A program made the translations under genes and the position numbers. Shown here one piece after another: positions 1-9,147 of a stretch of DNA of 64,000 nucleotides. Positions within the stretch are counted from its first letter, which is position 1. Each line of letters starts with the position of its first letter. This stretch comes from Pseudomonas sp. B21-056 (GTDB lineage Bacteria; Pseudomonadota; Gammaproteobacteria; Pseudomonadales; Pseudomonadaceae). Location: positions 6,262,001-6,326,000 of the forward strand of contig NZ_CP087203.1 in assembly GCF_026016325.1 (NCBI RefSeq), written 5' to 3'. Under the pieces are notes generated by a model, which saw only the letters and a list, made by a program, of their open reading frames with translations, searched no databases and was not told the origin of the DNA.

Positions 1-2
1 TG

Positions 3-62
3 CGCGGCGCCGGCTACTTGAAGGTCGGCCTGGTCGGACTCGAGACGGCGCCGAAGAAATGA
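3..62 (+). CDS. exbD: ExbD C-terminal end (partial, cut by window edge)
   Basis: The first bases encode the last 19 residues of a protein ending RGAGYLKVGLVGLETAPKK followed by TGA. This tail fits biopolymer transport protein ExbD, the inner-membrane partner of ExbB and TonB. The stop overlaps the tonB start in an ATGA arrangement, which supports an exbB-exbD-tonB operon. Only the tail is visible, so the call rests mostly on context. Confidence 0.7.
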   Translation, partial: RGAGYLKVGLVGLETAPKK

Positions 63-817
63 TCAACACGCGCCAAAAGCTGACGCGTTACGGCGCTAGT
101 CTGGCGGTGGTGCTGGGCGTGCACGCGCTCGCCATTGCGCTGGCGCTGAACTGGACATCGCGCCCGCCCCTGGAATTGCCGCCCCAGGCCATGATGGTCG
201 AGCTGGCGCCGCTTCCGGCCCCACCGCCGCCGGCACCGCCGAAAGTCGTCACGCCGCCACGACCGCCGGAGCCGGTTGAAGAGCTGCCGTTGCCGAAACT
301 CGCCGAAGCGCCGAAGCCGGAGATCTCCGTGCCCAAGCCGGTCAAGCCCAAGCCGAAGCCTCAACCGCCCAAGCCCAAGCCCGTGGAAGAGAAAAAGCCC
401 GAGCCGCCGAAGGAAGAGCCGTCGGAGCAGAAGCCGAGCGACACCCAGCCAACCCAGGCCCCGAGCGAAAAATCCGCGCAACCGGCCCCTGGCCCGTCGC
501 CGGCGCAAATGGCGGCCAAGGCCAACTGGCAAGGCACGCTGCTGGCGCACCTGGCCAAGCACAAGAAGTATCCCCTCAGGGCCCGGCAGATGAACAAGGA
601 AGGCACCAACCGCCTGCGCTTCGTGGTGGATGCCCAAGGTAACGTGCTGTCGTACAAACTGGTGGACAGCGCCGGTACGGAGTCCCTGGACCAGGCCACC
701 CTGGACATGATCCGCGACGCCCAGCCACTGCCCAAGCCGCCGGCCGACATGCTGACCAACGGCTCCGTCGAAATCGTGGCGCCGTTTGTGTACTCCATCG
801 AGAAACGCCGACGCTGA
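59..817 (+). CDS. tonB: TonB energy transducer
   Basis: This 252-aa protein couples the inner-membrane proton motive force, through ExbB/ExbD, to TonB-dependent outer-membrane receptors for siderophores and vitamin B12. A single N-terminal membrane anchor spans about residues 12-31. A long Pro/Lys/Glu-rich periplasmic linker follows (about 40-150), then a C-terminal TonB domain (about 160-245) beginning near YPLRARQ and containing the typical RFVVDAQGNV strand. The start overlaps the exbD stop by 4 bp, indicating translational coupling. The length is normal for Pseudomonas TonB. Fur control is expected for the family, but no Fur box is visible because the operon promoter lies outside the window. 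Confidence 0.93.
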   Translation: MINTRQKLTRYGASLAVVLGVHALAIALALNWTSRPPLELPPQAMMVELAPLPAPPPPAPPKVVTPPRPPEPVEELPLPKLAEAPKPEISVPKPVKPKPKPQPPKPKPVEEKKPEPPKEEPSEQKPSDTQPTQAPSEKSAQPAPGPSPAQMAAKANWQGTLLAHLAKHKKYPLRARQMNKEGTNRLRFVVDAQGNVLSYKLVDSAGTESLDQATLDMIRDAQPLPKPPADMLTNGSVEIVAPFVYSIEKRRR

Positions 818-838
818 TTCCTGTGGCGAGGGAGCCTT

Positions 839-955
839 GATCGTTCCCACGCTCCGCGTGGGAATGCCTCAAGGGACGCTCCGCGTTCCAGCTCTGACGC
901 GCCGCAAGCAGGTGTGACGCAGAGCGTCACGGGCTGCGTTCCCACGCGGAAGCGT
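839..955 (+). repeat. Pseudomonas interspersed palindromic repeat, left part (split by IS)
   Basis: This stretch begins GATCGTTCCCACGCTC and contains several short inverted repeats such as TTCCCACGC / GCGTGGGAA. A related copy lies at 32338-32440 between tssC and hcp. The repeat is interrupted by the insertion sequence at 956-2243 and resumes at 2244-2265, where it ends GCGTGGGAACGATC. It is untranslated and lies just after the tonB stop, so it may also form an RNA hairpin at the 3' end of that transcript. Confidence 0.8.
944..955 (+). repeat. 12-bp target-site duplication, left copy
   Basis: ACGCGGAAGCGT occurs immediately outside the left inverted repeat and again at 2244-2255 immediately outside the right one. 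Removing the element and one copy restores a continuous repeat (CCCACGCGGAAGCGTGGGAA). A 12-bp duplication fits the 10-13 bp typical of IS4-family elements. Confidence 0.88.
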
Positions 956-2243
956 CACTAGTGTCCGGTAAAAACTGAAGGGGGAGCTTGCTCCCCCTTG
1001 CTGTACCTGCCTTTGAGCGATACTCGGCTTTTTCAGACTCGATTCCGGCTATGTTCAGCAGCACTCGCTTTTCACAAATGCTCCAAGCACTCCCTCATCA
1101 GTTGTTCAAAAATGCAGTCAAACGCTGTGGCGCTGATCGTTATGCCAAGCAATTCAGCTCTTGGGATCTGCTCGTCACGCTGATCTTTGGTCAGATAACA
1201 CAAGCCAGCAGCCTGCGCGCCTTGGCGACAGCATCGCAATCGCTGGAACCTCACCATTATCATCTCAACGCTCGCAGCATGGTTCGCTCAACGCTTTGTG
1301 ATGCCTTGAGCAAACGCAGTTCAGAGCCTTTTCGGCTGGCCTGCGAGCACTTGCTGCAGGGCGTTGGCCGCAAGCAGCGCAAGTCCCTGGAAGCGATGGT
1401 CACGCTGATCGACTCGACCTCAATCACCTTGCGCGGTCCCGGCTTCGACGACTGGACCGCTGCGACGAAAACCCGCATAACACAAGGCCTGAAGGTGCAT
1501 GTGGCAATTGATCCACGACAAACAGCACCCACTTACGTGAACATCACTGCCGCCAACGTCAATGACCTGAGTGACGCCCTGACCATGCCGCTTGAAGCAG
1601 GCATCACGTACGTTTTCGACAAGGGATACTGCGATTACAACTGGTGGCACCAGATTGATCAGGTGGGGGCGTTCTTCGTCACACGACTCAAAAAAAATGC
1701 CAATGTGAATCACGTAGAGGATCTGAACAGAGGGGAAAATGCCGACTTCATAGAGTCGGACGAAGCCGTGCGATTTGGCAAAAAACACCTGAATACACGA
1801 CGGTTAAATCACTATCACGACCAAACCGTACGTCGGGTCCAGGTTCGTCGAGATGATCACGAAACGCCGCTGATCCTGGTGACTAATGATTTTTCACGCT
1901 CAGCTGAAGAAATTGCCGACCTGTACAAGCAGCGCTGGCAGATCGAGTTGTTCTTCAAGTGGATCAAGCAAAAACTCAAGCTCAAACGGTACTTCGGATT
2001 CTCTGAAAACGCGGTGCGTCTACAAATCTACAGCGCGCTGATCACATACCTTTTGCTGCTCCTGTATCAACAACGCTCGGCCTGCTCAGACTCACTTTCA
2101 AACTTCACTATCCGGCTGGCTCATAGCTTGTTTGAGCGCCCGCTCAGCGACACACACCGCGGATATCGAAGGCAAGAACGAACAGAGCTGAAGGCTGCCC
2201 AGGGTAGCCTTCAGCTATGAAAAGGTTTTACCGGACACTAGTG
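956..2243 (+). mobile_element. IS4-family insertion sequence, complete (1288 bp)
   Basis: The element is bounded by perfect 18-bp terminal inverted repeats, CACTAGTGTCCGGTAAAA at 956-973 and its reverse complement at 2226-2243. A 12-bp target duplication (ACGCGGAAGCGT) flanks it. It carries one intact transposase gene. It sits inside a Pseudomonas interspersed repeat between tonB and oxyR and breaks no protein-coding gene. Intact ends, exact duplication and an undamaged transposase suggest a recent insertion. Confidence 0.93.
1051..2220 (+). CDS. IS4-family transposase (DDE type)
   Basis: A 389-aa transposase. An N-terminal region of the DUF4372 type (MFSSTRFSQML...) is followed by a DDE catalytic domain. 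The three acidic residues are recognisable: D in TLIDSTSI, D in YVFDKGYCDY, and E in the IS4 signature Y-(2)-R-(3)-E-(6)-K, seen as YKQRWQIELFFKWIK. I chose ATG 1051 because the homologous N-terminus starts there; an in-frame ATG at 988 would add 21 residues of atypical sequence near the inverted repeat. The gene fills the element between its inverted repeats. The product name is secure; the exact IS name is not known to me. Confidence 0.93.
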   Translation: MFSSTRFSQMLQALPHQLFKNAVKRCGADRYAKQFSSWDLLVTLIFGQITQASSLRALATASQSLEPHHYHLNARSMVRSTLCDALSKRSSEPFRLACEHLLQGVGRKQRKSLEAMVTLIDSTSITLRGPGFDDWTAATKTRITQGLKVHVAIDPRQTAPTYVNITAANVNDLSDALTMPLEAGITYVFDKGYCDYNWWHQIDQVGAFFVTRLKKNANVNHVEDLNRGENADFIESDEAVRFGKKHLNTRRLNHYHDQTVRRVQVRRDDHETPLILVTNDFSRSAEEIADLYKQRWQIELFFKWIKQKLKLKRYFGFSENAVRLQIYSALITYLLLLLYQQRSACSDSLSNFTIRLAHSLFERPLSDTHRGYRRQERTELKAAQGSLQL

Positions 2244-2255
2244 ACGCGGAAGCGT
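2244..2255 (+). repeat. 12-bp target-site duplication, right copy
   Basis: This second copy of ACGCGGAAGCGT lies immediately right of the insertion sequence. It continues into GGGAACGATC, the end of the interrupted repeat. Confidence 0.88.
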
Positions 2256-2371
2256 GGGAACGATCAACAACGACAGGCATTGGACAGTGTCACACCCCTC
2301 CCCCAGTCTGATAACGTGCGTCTATCGATTGCAGCCGGTATGCTTGGCTCGCAACTTCACGGACGCTCGCC

Positions 2372-3292
2372 ATGACCCTCACAGAATTACGCTACATCGT
2401 GACCCTCGCCCAAGAGCAGCACTTCGGCCATGCGGCTGAGCGTTGCCATGTCAGCCAGCCGACGCTGTCGGTGGGTGTGAAAAAGCTGGAAGACGAACTC
2501 GGTGTGCTGATTTTCGAGCGCAGCAAGAGCGCCGTGCGCCTGACGCCGGTGGGTGAAGGCATCGTTGCCCAGGCGCAGAAAGTGCTTGAGCAGGCCCAGG
2601 GCATCCGCGAGTTGGCCCAGGCCGGCAAGAACCAGCTGACCGCTCCGCTGAAGGTCGGCGCCATCTACACCGTCGGCCCGTACCTGTTCCCGCACCTGAT
2701 CCCACAACTGCATCGGGTTGCTCCGCAGATGCCGTTGTACATCGAAGAAAACTTCACCCACGTGCTGCGGGACAAACTGCGCAACGGCGAGCTGGACGCG
2801 ATCATCATCGCCCTGCCCTTCAACGAAGCCGACGTGCTGACCCTGCCGCTCTACGACGAGCCGTTCTACGTGTTGATGCCGGCCCAGCACCCCTGGACCC
2901 AGAAAAAGTCCATCGACGCCGGCCTGCTCAACGACAAGAGCTTGCTGTTGCTTGGCGAAGGCCACTGCTTCCGCGACCAGGTGCTCGAAGCCTGCCCGAC
3001 CCTGACCAAGGGCGGCGAAGGCGCCAAGCACACCACGGTGGAATCCAGTTCCCTGGAGACCATCCGCCACATGGTCGCATCGGGCCTGGGCATTTCGATC
3101 CTGCCGCTGTCGGCGGTGGACAGCCATCACTACGCCCCAGGCGTGATCGAAGTCCGTCCGCTGTCGGCGCCCGTGCCGTTCCGCACCGTTGCCATCGCCT
3201 GGCGCGCCAGCTTCCCGCGACCCAAGGCCATCGAGATTCTCGCTGACTCGATCCGCCTGTGCTCCGTGGCCAAGCCGCCCGCCGCCAAGTAA
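2372..3292 (+). CDS. oxyR: OxyR, peroxide-sensing LysR-type regulator
   Basis: A 306-aa LysR-family transcription factor that activates catalase, alkyl hydroperoxide reductase and related genes when oxidised by hydrogen peroxide. The N-terminal winged helix-turn-helix (residues 1-60, MTLTELRYIVTLAQEQHFGHA) is canonical. The two redox cysteines fall at exactly C199 (GEGHCFRDQ) and C208 (LEACPT), as in E. coli OxyR. recG follows after 9 bp, so the two are probably co-transcribed, a common Pseudomonas arrangement. The insertion sequence lies about 130 bp upstream and could affect the promoter, though the immediate upstream region is intact. Confidence 0.96.
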   Translation: MTLTELRYIVTLAQEQHFGHAAERCHVSQPTLSVGVKKLEDELGVLIFERSKSAVRLTPVGEGIVAQAQKVLEQAQGIRELAQAGKNQLTAPLKVGAIYTVGPYLFPHLIPQLHRVAPQMPLYIEENFTHVLRDKLRNGELDAIIIALPFNEADVLTLPLYDEPFYVLMPAQHPWTQKKSIDAGLLNDKSLLLLGEGHCFRDQVLEACPTLTKGGEGAKHTTVESSSLETIRHMVASGLGISILPLSAVDSHHYAPGVIEVRPLSAPVPFRTVAIAWRASFPRPKAIEILADSIRLCSVAKPPAAK

Positions 3293-3301
3293 GCCGCTGC
3301 C

Positions 3302-5377
3302 ATGACTGAGCTGTCCAACGTACCGGTCACGACACTCAAGGGTGTCGGTGAAGCCATGGCCGAGAAACTGGCCAAGGTCGGTCTGGAAAACCTCCAGGAC
3401 GTGCTGTTTCACCTGCCGCTGCGGTACCAGGACCGCACCCGCGTGGTACCCATCGGCCATTTGCGGCCGGGCCAGGATGCGGTGATCGAAGGCACCGTCA
3501 GCGGCGCCGATGTGGTCATGGGCCGCCGTCGCAGCCTGGTGGTGCGCCTGCAGGACGGCACCGGCGGGCTCAGCCTGCGCTTCTATCACTTCAGCAATGC
3601 ACAGAAAGAAGGCCTCAAGCGCGGCACCCGCGTGCGCTGCTACGGCGAGGCGCGGCCCGGCGCGTCGGGGCTGGAGATCTATCACCCGGAATACCGCGCC
3701 ATCACCGGCGACGAACCACCGCCGGTGGCCGAAACCCTGACCCCGGTCTACCCGCTTACCGAAGGCCTGACCCAACAACGCCTGCGCCAGCTCTGCCAGC
3801 AGACCCTGACCCTGCTGGGCCCCAGCAGCCTGCCCGACTGGCTGCCCAAGGAGTTGGCCCGGGATTATCAACTGGCGCCGCTGGCCGATGCGATCCGTTA
3901 CCTGCACCATCCGCCGGCCGACGCCGATGTCGAAGAACTGGCCCTCGGTCATCACTGGGCCCAGCACCGGCTGGCCTTCGAAGAACTGCTGACCCATCAA
4001 CTGTCGCAACAGCGCCTGCGCGAAAGCCTGCGCTCGCTGCGCGCCCCGGCCATGCCCAAGGCTCGGGACTTGCCAGCGCGCTACCTGGCCAACCTGGGTT
4101 TCACGCCCACCGGCGCCCAACAGCGGGTCGGCAACGAAATCGCCTACGACCTGAGCCAGCCCGAGCCGATGCTGCGGCTGATCCAGGGCGACGTGGGCGC
4201 CGGCAAGACCGTGGTCGCCGCCCTCGCCGCGCTCCAGGCCCTGGAGGCCGGTTATCAGGTGGCGCTGATGGCGCCCACCGAGATCCTCGCCGAGCAGCAC
4301 TTCATCACCTTCCAGCGCTGGCTCGAACCCTTGGGCATCGAAGTCGCCTGGCTGGCCGGCAAGCTCAAGGGCAAGAACCGCACCGCCGCCCTGGCGCAGA
4401 TCGCCGAAGGCGCGCCGATGGTGGTAGGCACCCATGCGTTGTTCCAGGACGAAGTGCAGTTCAAGAACCTGGCCCTGGTGATCATCGACGAACAGCACCG
4501 CTTCGGCGTGCAACAGCGCCTGGCCCTGCGCCAGAAAGGCGTAGGCGGGCGGATGTGCCCGCATCAGTTGATCATGACCGCCACGCCGATTCCGCGAACC
4601 CTGGCCATGAGCGCCTACGCCGACCTCGACACCTCGATCCTCGACGAACTACCCCCCGGGCGCACCCCGGTCAACACCGTGCTGGTCACCGACACGCGGC
4701 GGGTCGAGGTAATCGAGCGGGTGCGCAGCGCTTGTGCCGAGGGGCGACAGGCCTACTGGGTCTGTACGTTGATCGAGGAATCCGAAGAGCTGACCTGCCA
4801 GGCCGCCGAAACCACATACGAAGACCTCACTGCCGCCCTGGGCGAGTTGAAAGTCGGGTTGATCCACGGACGCATGAAACCCGCCGAAAAAGCCGCTGTC
4901 ATGGCCGAATTCAAGGCCGGCGCCCTGCAATTGCTGGTCGCCACCACGGTCATCGAAGTCGGTGTGGACGTGCCCAACGCCAGCCTGATGATCATCGAAA
5001 ACCCCGAGCGCCTGGGCCTCGCGCAGTTGCACCAACTGCGCGGCCGGGTCGGTCGGGGCAGCGCCGCCAGCCATTGCGTGCTGCTGTACCACCCGCCGCT
5101 GTCGCAGATCGGCCGTCAGCGCCTGGGCATCATGCGAGAAACCAACGACGGGTTCGTCATCGCCGAAAAAGACCTCGAATTGCGCGGCCCGGGTGAAATG
5201 CTCGGCACGCGCCAGACCGGTCTGCTTCAATTCAAGGTAGCCGACCTGATGCGCGACGCCGATCTGCTCCCTGCGGTACGCGACGCCGCCCAGGCTCTGC
5301 TGGAACGCTGGCCCGATCACGTCAGCCCGCTGCTGGACCGCTGGCTGCGCCATGGGCAGCAATACGGCCAAGTGTGA
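3302..5377 (+). CDS. recG: ATP-dependent DNA helicase RecG
   Basis: A 691-aa superfamily 2 helicase that remodels stalled replication forks and branch-migrates Holliday junctions. An N-terminal wedge/OB region covers about residues 1-250. The motor domains carry Walker A GDVGAGKT near residue 297, the DEQH box (DEQHRFGVQQR) at about 396, MTATPIPRT, and the C-terminal QLHQLRGRVGR motif. Length is normal for RecG. The start lies 9 bp after the oxyR stop. Confidence 0.97.
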   Translation: MTELSNVPVTTLKGVGEAMAEKLAKVGLENLQDVLFHLPLRYQDRTRVVPIGHLRPGQDAVIEGTVSGADVVMGRRRSLVVRLQDGTGGLSLRFYHFSNAQKEGLKRGTRVRCYGEARPGASGLEIYHPEYRAITGDEPPPVAETLTPVYPLTEGLTQQRLRQLCQQTLTLLGPSSLPDWLPKELARDYQLAPLADAIRYLHHPPADADVEELALGHHWAQHRLAFEELLTHQLSQQRLRESLRSLRAPAMPKARDLPARYLANLGFTPTGAQQRVGNEIAYDLSQPEPMLRLIQGDVGAGKTVVAALAALQALEAGYQVALMAPTEILAEQHFITFQRWLEPLGIEVAWLAGKLKGKNRTAALAQIAEGAPMVVGTHALFQDEVQFKNLALVIIDEQHRFGVQQRLALRQKGVGGRMCPHQLIMTATPIPRTLAMSAYADLDTSILDELPPGRTPVNTVLVTDTRRVEVIERVRSACAEGRQAYWVCTLIEESEELTCQAAETTYEDLTAALGELKVGLIHGRMKPAEKAAVMAEFKAGALQLLVATTVIEVGVDVPNASLMIIENPERLGLAQLHQLRGRVGRGSAASHCVLLYHPPLSQIGRQRLGIMRETNDGFVIAEKDLELRGPGEMLGTRQTGLLQFKVADLMRDADLLPAVRDAAQALLERWPDHVSPLLDRWLRHGQQYGQV

Positions 5378-5456
5378 GCACGCTCTCAGTTTCCGGGCGC
5401 ACCTGCCTCGGCAAGCTGGTTATACTGCTGCACTTGTAGGAAAACGGATACAGACC

Positions 5457-6854
5457 ATGACTGAAGCTGCCCTCGCCCCCGAAATTCCGCACGCTCCGTC
5501 AGTTATTCGGCAGTTGCTCGAGAAATCAGGCATCGGCTTTGACGAAGTGATCGAGCGACCGAGCCTGAACCCCGCCCGCAAGGTGCAGGCAGTTCTGCTG
5601 CACGACGCCGTCGGCGCGCTCATGGTGCTGTTTCCACAAAGCCAGCTCCTGGACCTCAACCGCCTGGCCGAACTCACCGGTCGCAAGCTCACGGCGGTGC
5701 CGACCGAACGTCTGGAGCGCATGCTCGGCAAACACAGCCTGAGCCTGCTGCCCGGCCTGCCGGCGCTGACCAGCTCACCTTGCCTGTATGAAGAAGGCCT
5801 GCTGCGCGAACCGAAGCTGCTGATCAGTTCAGGCGAGCCGGGGGTGTTGCTGGAAGTCACCAGCGAGGCCTTCAAGACCATGCTCACCAAGGCCAGCGCC
5901 GCGACGTTCGGCGAACCCGTGAACAATATCACCCCCAACCTGGACCGCCCGCACGACGACCGCGCGGAAATCACCCAGGCCGTGCAAGCCTTCACCGCAC
6001 GACGGATCCAGCAACGGCTTGAAGAAACCATCGAGATTCCGCCACTGGCGGAAACCGCGCAAAAAATCATCAAGCTGCGGGTCGACCCCGACGCCACCAT
6101 CGATGACATCACCGGTGTCGTCGAAACCGACCCGGCCCTGGCCGCGCAGGTGGTCAGCTGGGCCGCCTCGCCGTACTACGCCTCGCCGGGCAAGATCCGG
6201 TCGGTGGAAGACGCCATCGTCCGGGTGCTGGGCTTCGACCTGGTGATCAACCTGGCGCTGGGCCTGGCCCTGGGCAAGACCCTGAGCCTGCCCAAGGACC
6301 ACCCGCAACACGCCACGCCGTACTGGCAGCAGTCGATCTACACGGCCGCCGTCATCGAAGGCCTGACCCGCGCCATGCCCCGCGCCCAGCGCCCGGAAGG
6401 TGGCCTGACGTACCTGTCCGGCCTGCTGCACAATTTCGGCTACTTGCTGCTGGCCCACGTGTTCCCACCGCACTTCTCGTTGATCTGCCGCCACCTGGAG
6501 GTCAACCCGCATCTGTGCCACAGCTACGTGGAACAGCACCTGCTGGGCATCAGCCGCGAACAGATCGGCGCCTGGCTGATGCGCTACTGGGACATGCCCG
6601 ACGAACTGGCCACCGCCCTGCGCTTCCAGCACGACCCGCACTACGACGGCGAATACGCCGCCTATCCGAACCTGGTCTGCCTGGCCGTGCGCCTGCTACG
6701 GGCCCGCAGCGTCGGCTCCGGCCCGGATGAGGAAATCCCCGATGCGCTGCTCGAACGTGTGGGCTTGACGCGGGAGAAGGCTAACGACGTGGTGAGCAAA
6801 GTGCTGGAGGCTGAGGTGTTGTTGCGGGAGTTGGCTTCGCAGTTTCATGGCTGA
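5457..6854 (+). CDS. YbaK/EbsC-HDOD two-domain protein
   Basis: A 465-aa protein starting MTEAALAPEIP at ATG 5457; an upstream in-frame ATG at 5352 overlaps recG and adds unlikely sequence. The N-terminal half (about 10-160) resembles the YbaK/ProX aminoacyl-tRNA deacylase fold. The C-terminal half (about 200-400) is an HDOD domain (IPPLAETAQKIIKLRVDPDA, AAQVVSWAASPYYASPG), a degenerate HD-domain signalling module that usually lacks phosphohydrolase activity. The fusion is common in Pseudomonas but its role is not established. A regulatory or signalling role is likely; deacylase activity cannot be inferred from sequence alone. Confidence 0.85.
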   Translation: MTEAALAPEIPHAPSVIRQLLEKSGIGFDEVIERPSLNPARKVQAVLLHDAVGALMVLFPQSQLLDLNRLAELTGRKLTAVPTERLERMLGKHSLSLLPGLPALTSSPCLYEEGLLREPKLLISSGEPGVLLEVTSEAFKTMLTKASAATFGEPVNNITPNLDRPHDDRAEITQAVQAFTARRIQQRLEETIEIPPLAETAQKIIKLRVDPDATIDDITGVVETDPALAAQVVSWAASPYYASPGKIRSVEDAIVRVLGFDLVINLALGLALGKTLSLPKDHPQHATPYWQQSIYTAAVIEGLTRAMPRAQRPEGGLTYLSGLLHNFGYLLLAHVFPPHFSLICRHLEVNPHLCHSYVEQHLLGISREQIGAWLMRYWDMPDELATALRFQHDPHYDGEYAAYPNLVCLAVRLLRARSVGSGPDEEIPDALLERVGLTREKANDVVSKVLEAEVLLRELASQFHG

Positions 6855-6900
6855 GCACTGCGCCTGAGCCAACCTGACGGCCGCCGGTGATGAGCTTTTT

Positions 6901-6994
6901 GTGGCGAGGGAGCTTGCTCCCGCTCGGCTGCGCAGCAGCCGCAAAACCGCCGGGGGCGACTGCGCCACCCAGCGGGAGCAAGCTCCCTCGCCAC
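6901..6994. repeat. REP/BIME palindromic pair
   Basis: GTGGCGAGGGAGCTTGCTCC at the left is matched by an inverted copy ending CTCCCTCGCCAC at 6994, with an inner CTGCGCAGCAGCC region. It lies between convergent genes and may act as a shared transcription-end structure. Confidence 0.85.
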
Positions 6995-7023
6995 GAAGAC
7001 GCGCCTGTCTTTATCCTCCCGGC

Positions 7024-8364
7024 TCAAGCCAGGTATCGGATGATCCAGCTTCCACCGATCATGGGCGAACCTGGGTGGTCCAGCCAGGCAAAACCGCCAA
7101 CGACGATGCGTCCATCCGGCATCAGCGCCATATCCTCAACAGTCTCATGCTGTCCGTCTTCGTCAAAAAGCACAAAACCACCGCCACCGAAGGTGGGGTC
7201 CAGCGAACCATCAGCGCGCAAACGGGCCGTCAACGCCGACGCCCCTGCTTCAACCACCCCCCTGCCGGTAGTGCCGGCGACAAGGATGGAACCGTCTGCC
7301 TGCCATACGCAGCGATGCCAGTCATGCCCCTGGGGCACCAGCCTGGAGAACAATGGCTGCCCGCTATTGAACGAAAAATCGAAGAACCCACCGCTGGTTA
7401 ATACGAACATCAACCCATGGCGGCGTTGCTCGCGCCAGATATCCCCAGCAACAACAATCGCACCGTCGCTTTCTCTTAGCGCCATCGCATTCGCATAAGT
7501 GAAATTGGCATCCGGAACGGTCACAACGCCGACGCCGCCGTTGAAACTGCTGTCGAGACGTCCCGCTGCATCTAAACGCAGTACATAGACACCTCTGGAA
7601 GCCGGGGTGTTTTGGACATATTCCCCGGAAACCAACACCTTGCCATCTGCTTGAATGACAACATTTCTGACACTGGTAGGGTCACGGGGAATACCTGGGA
7701 GTTCGATCACCACGAATCCATTTCCGTTGAACGTGTCGTCAGTGGAGCCATCCGGGTTAAGACGAAACACTGCCCATTGTCCTTGTGACGGGCCGGGGCC
7801 GGTCTCTACCCAACTGGGCAGAACGATCTTTCCATCCGGCTGCACAACTACAGCGACGCCGTTGTTGCCCGAAGATCGCGCACCCCCTGTGGAAATCGCC
7901 GGCCCATTGGCCATCTCTCCACCCGTTGGCTCATTACGATACGGAAGCAAGCGCACCCCGCCCTCGCCAAAGAGCGTATTCAGACGCCCATCCTGCAAGT
8001 ACCGCAATACACATGCGCCGCTATGATCGATCGATGAAAACTGACTGATCACCAGCCATCCACCATCGCTCAGGCCGCAGAGTTGGTAGACGTCCAAATC
8101 CGCCCCTTGCAGGGAGAATTCCACCAGGCCTGTCCCGGCTCCGCCAAACTCCATATCGATCGAGCCATCCTCATTCACCTTCCCCAGGCCGATAGCGGCG
8201 GTTGCTCTCCGTAGCTGCATGGCGATCAGCAGTTTGTTTTCGGCCAGCGGCAAGATGGCTTTCGTGTAATACCCGGTGAATTCGGCGGTCGGCAGCGTCA
8301 GCACGCCACCTTTGGCAAAGGTCGGGTCCAAGGTACCCGCGCTTATAGGAATGGATTGAGCCAT
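7024..8364 (-). CDS. Delta-60 repeat beta-propeller protein
   Basis: A 446-aa protein made of repeated units of about 50-60 residues, each with a D(P/S)(T/S)F(N/G)-type motif followed by a hydrophobic Gly-rich strand (DPTFAKGG, DTFNGNGF, DSSFNGG, DPTFGGGG). These are delta-60 repeats, predicted to form a beta-propeller-like fold. No signal peptide or membrane segment is visible. Such proteins occur in Pseudomonas and myxobacteria, often on the cell surface or secreted, but their function is unknown. It is a single gene, convergent with the YbaK-HDOD gene. Confidence 0.8.
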   Translation of the reverse strand: MAQSIPISAGTLDPTFAKGGVLTLPTAEFTGYYTKAILPLAENKLLIAMQLRRATAAIGLGKVNEDGSIDMEFGGAGTGLVEFSLQGADLDVYQLCGLSDGGWLVISQFSSIDHSGACVLRYLQDGRLNTLFGEGGVRLLPYRNEPTGGEMANGPAISTGGARSSGNNGVAVVVQPDGKIVLPSWVETGPGPSQGQWAVFRLNPDGSTDDTFNGNGFVVIELPGIPRDPTSVRNVVIQADGKVLVSGEYVQNTPASRGVYVLRLDAAGRLDSSFNGGVGVVTVPDANFTYANAMALRESDGAIVVAGDIWREQRRHGLMFVLTSGGFFDFSFNSGQPLFSRLVPQGHDWHRCVWQADGSILVAGTTGRGVVEAGASALTARLRADGSLDPTFGGGGFVLFDEDGQHETVEDMALMPDGRIVVGGFAWLDHPGSPMIGGSWIIRYLA

Positions 8365-8487
8365 GATTTTTGCTCCATCAAGGTATCAAGCTTGATGAAG
8401 CGCCTAAACGAGCCCCCCTGCACCTGTAGGAATTAACAGGCAGACAGTCATTGGAAGCCAGATTTCTGGCTTATCAAGCCACAGCGC

Positions 8488-8871
8488 TCAAGCCGTGGGC
8501 TTGGCCTTTTTCGGCTTCAGATACCGCATCAACCCCTGGAACCAGATCACCAGCGCCGGGTTGCCCTTGATCTGGATCGACTTGTCCTGAATCCCGTTCA
8601 TGAATGCCAGTTGCTTGTTCTTGGCCTGCATCGTGGCGAAGCCGTAGGCGGCGTCCTTGAAGGCGATGGCGAAAGCCGGGGTGGGGTAAGTGCCGGAGTG
8701 GCTGGTGATGCGCTGATTTTTCACGGTGAAATGCCGGGCGACTTTGCCATCCAGGGTTTGCAGCTGGAATACCAGTTCCTTGTCGCCCAATTGTTGCTGG
8801 AACGCCGGATTGGTCCGGCTGGCCTTGCTCATCAATAACCCCAGCATCCACAGCAGAAAACGAAATTTCAT
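8488..8871 (-). CDS. Small conserved SCP2-like protein (hypothetical)
   Basis: A 127-aa protein starting MKFRFLLWMLGLLMSKASRT; the longer in-frame start at 8937 adds 22 atypical residues. The central part (KELVFQLQTLDGKVARHFTV, then a stretch ending FKDAAYGFATMQ) resembles an SCP2 sterol-carrier-like beta sheet. The Lys-rich tail is LKPKKAKPTA. Small proteins of this kind are widespread in Pseudomonas without known function. The SCP2 resemblance is a pattern judgement and should be treated as tentative. Confidence 0.65.
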   Translation of the reverse strand: MKFRFLLWMLGLLMSKASRTNPAFQQQLGDKELVFQLQTLDGKVARHFTVKNQRITSHSGTYPTPAFAIAFKDAAYGFATMQAKNKQLAFMNGIQDKSIQIKGNPALVIWFQGLMRYLKPKKAKPTA

Positions 8872-9147
8872 GGGCACAGCCTCTTCAGAAAGATGAACGG
8901 CTGGCAGTTTAGCGATTCTTCGGCACAACGCCATCATCGAATCACGTTAGAGAGAGATGGATAGCTTTTCATGAAAAATGACTACCAAGTCACGGAAAAG
9001 CGCCGAAAAATCTCTCTTTCGACCCGTCATGGCCAAGGCGCTTGGCAGAACGCGTAGCCAGCCTGAGCAAGGGACTTGCTCCCTCGCCACGAACCGGCCC
9101 GGCTCCCGGGGCCGGAACGTTGAACAGATCGAAAGTGGGCGTCCGGC

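Noticed and set aside
958-961. 4-bp CTAG duplication flanking the insertion sequence (IS701-like)
   Set aside because: CTAG is part of the 18-bp inverted repeats. Comparison with the interrupted repeat shows the true duplication is the 12-bp ACGCGGAAGCGT, and the transposase has the IS4 motif.
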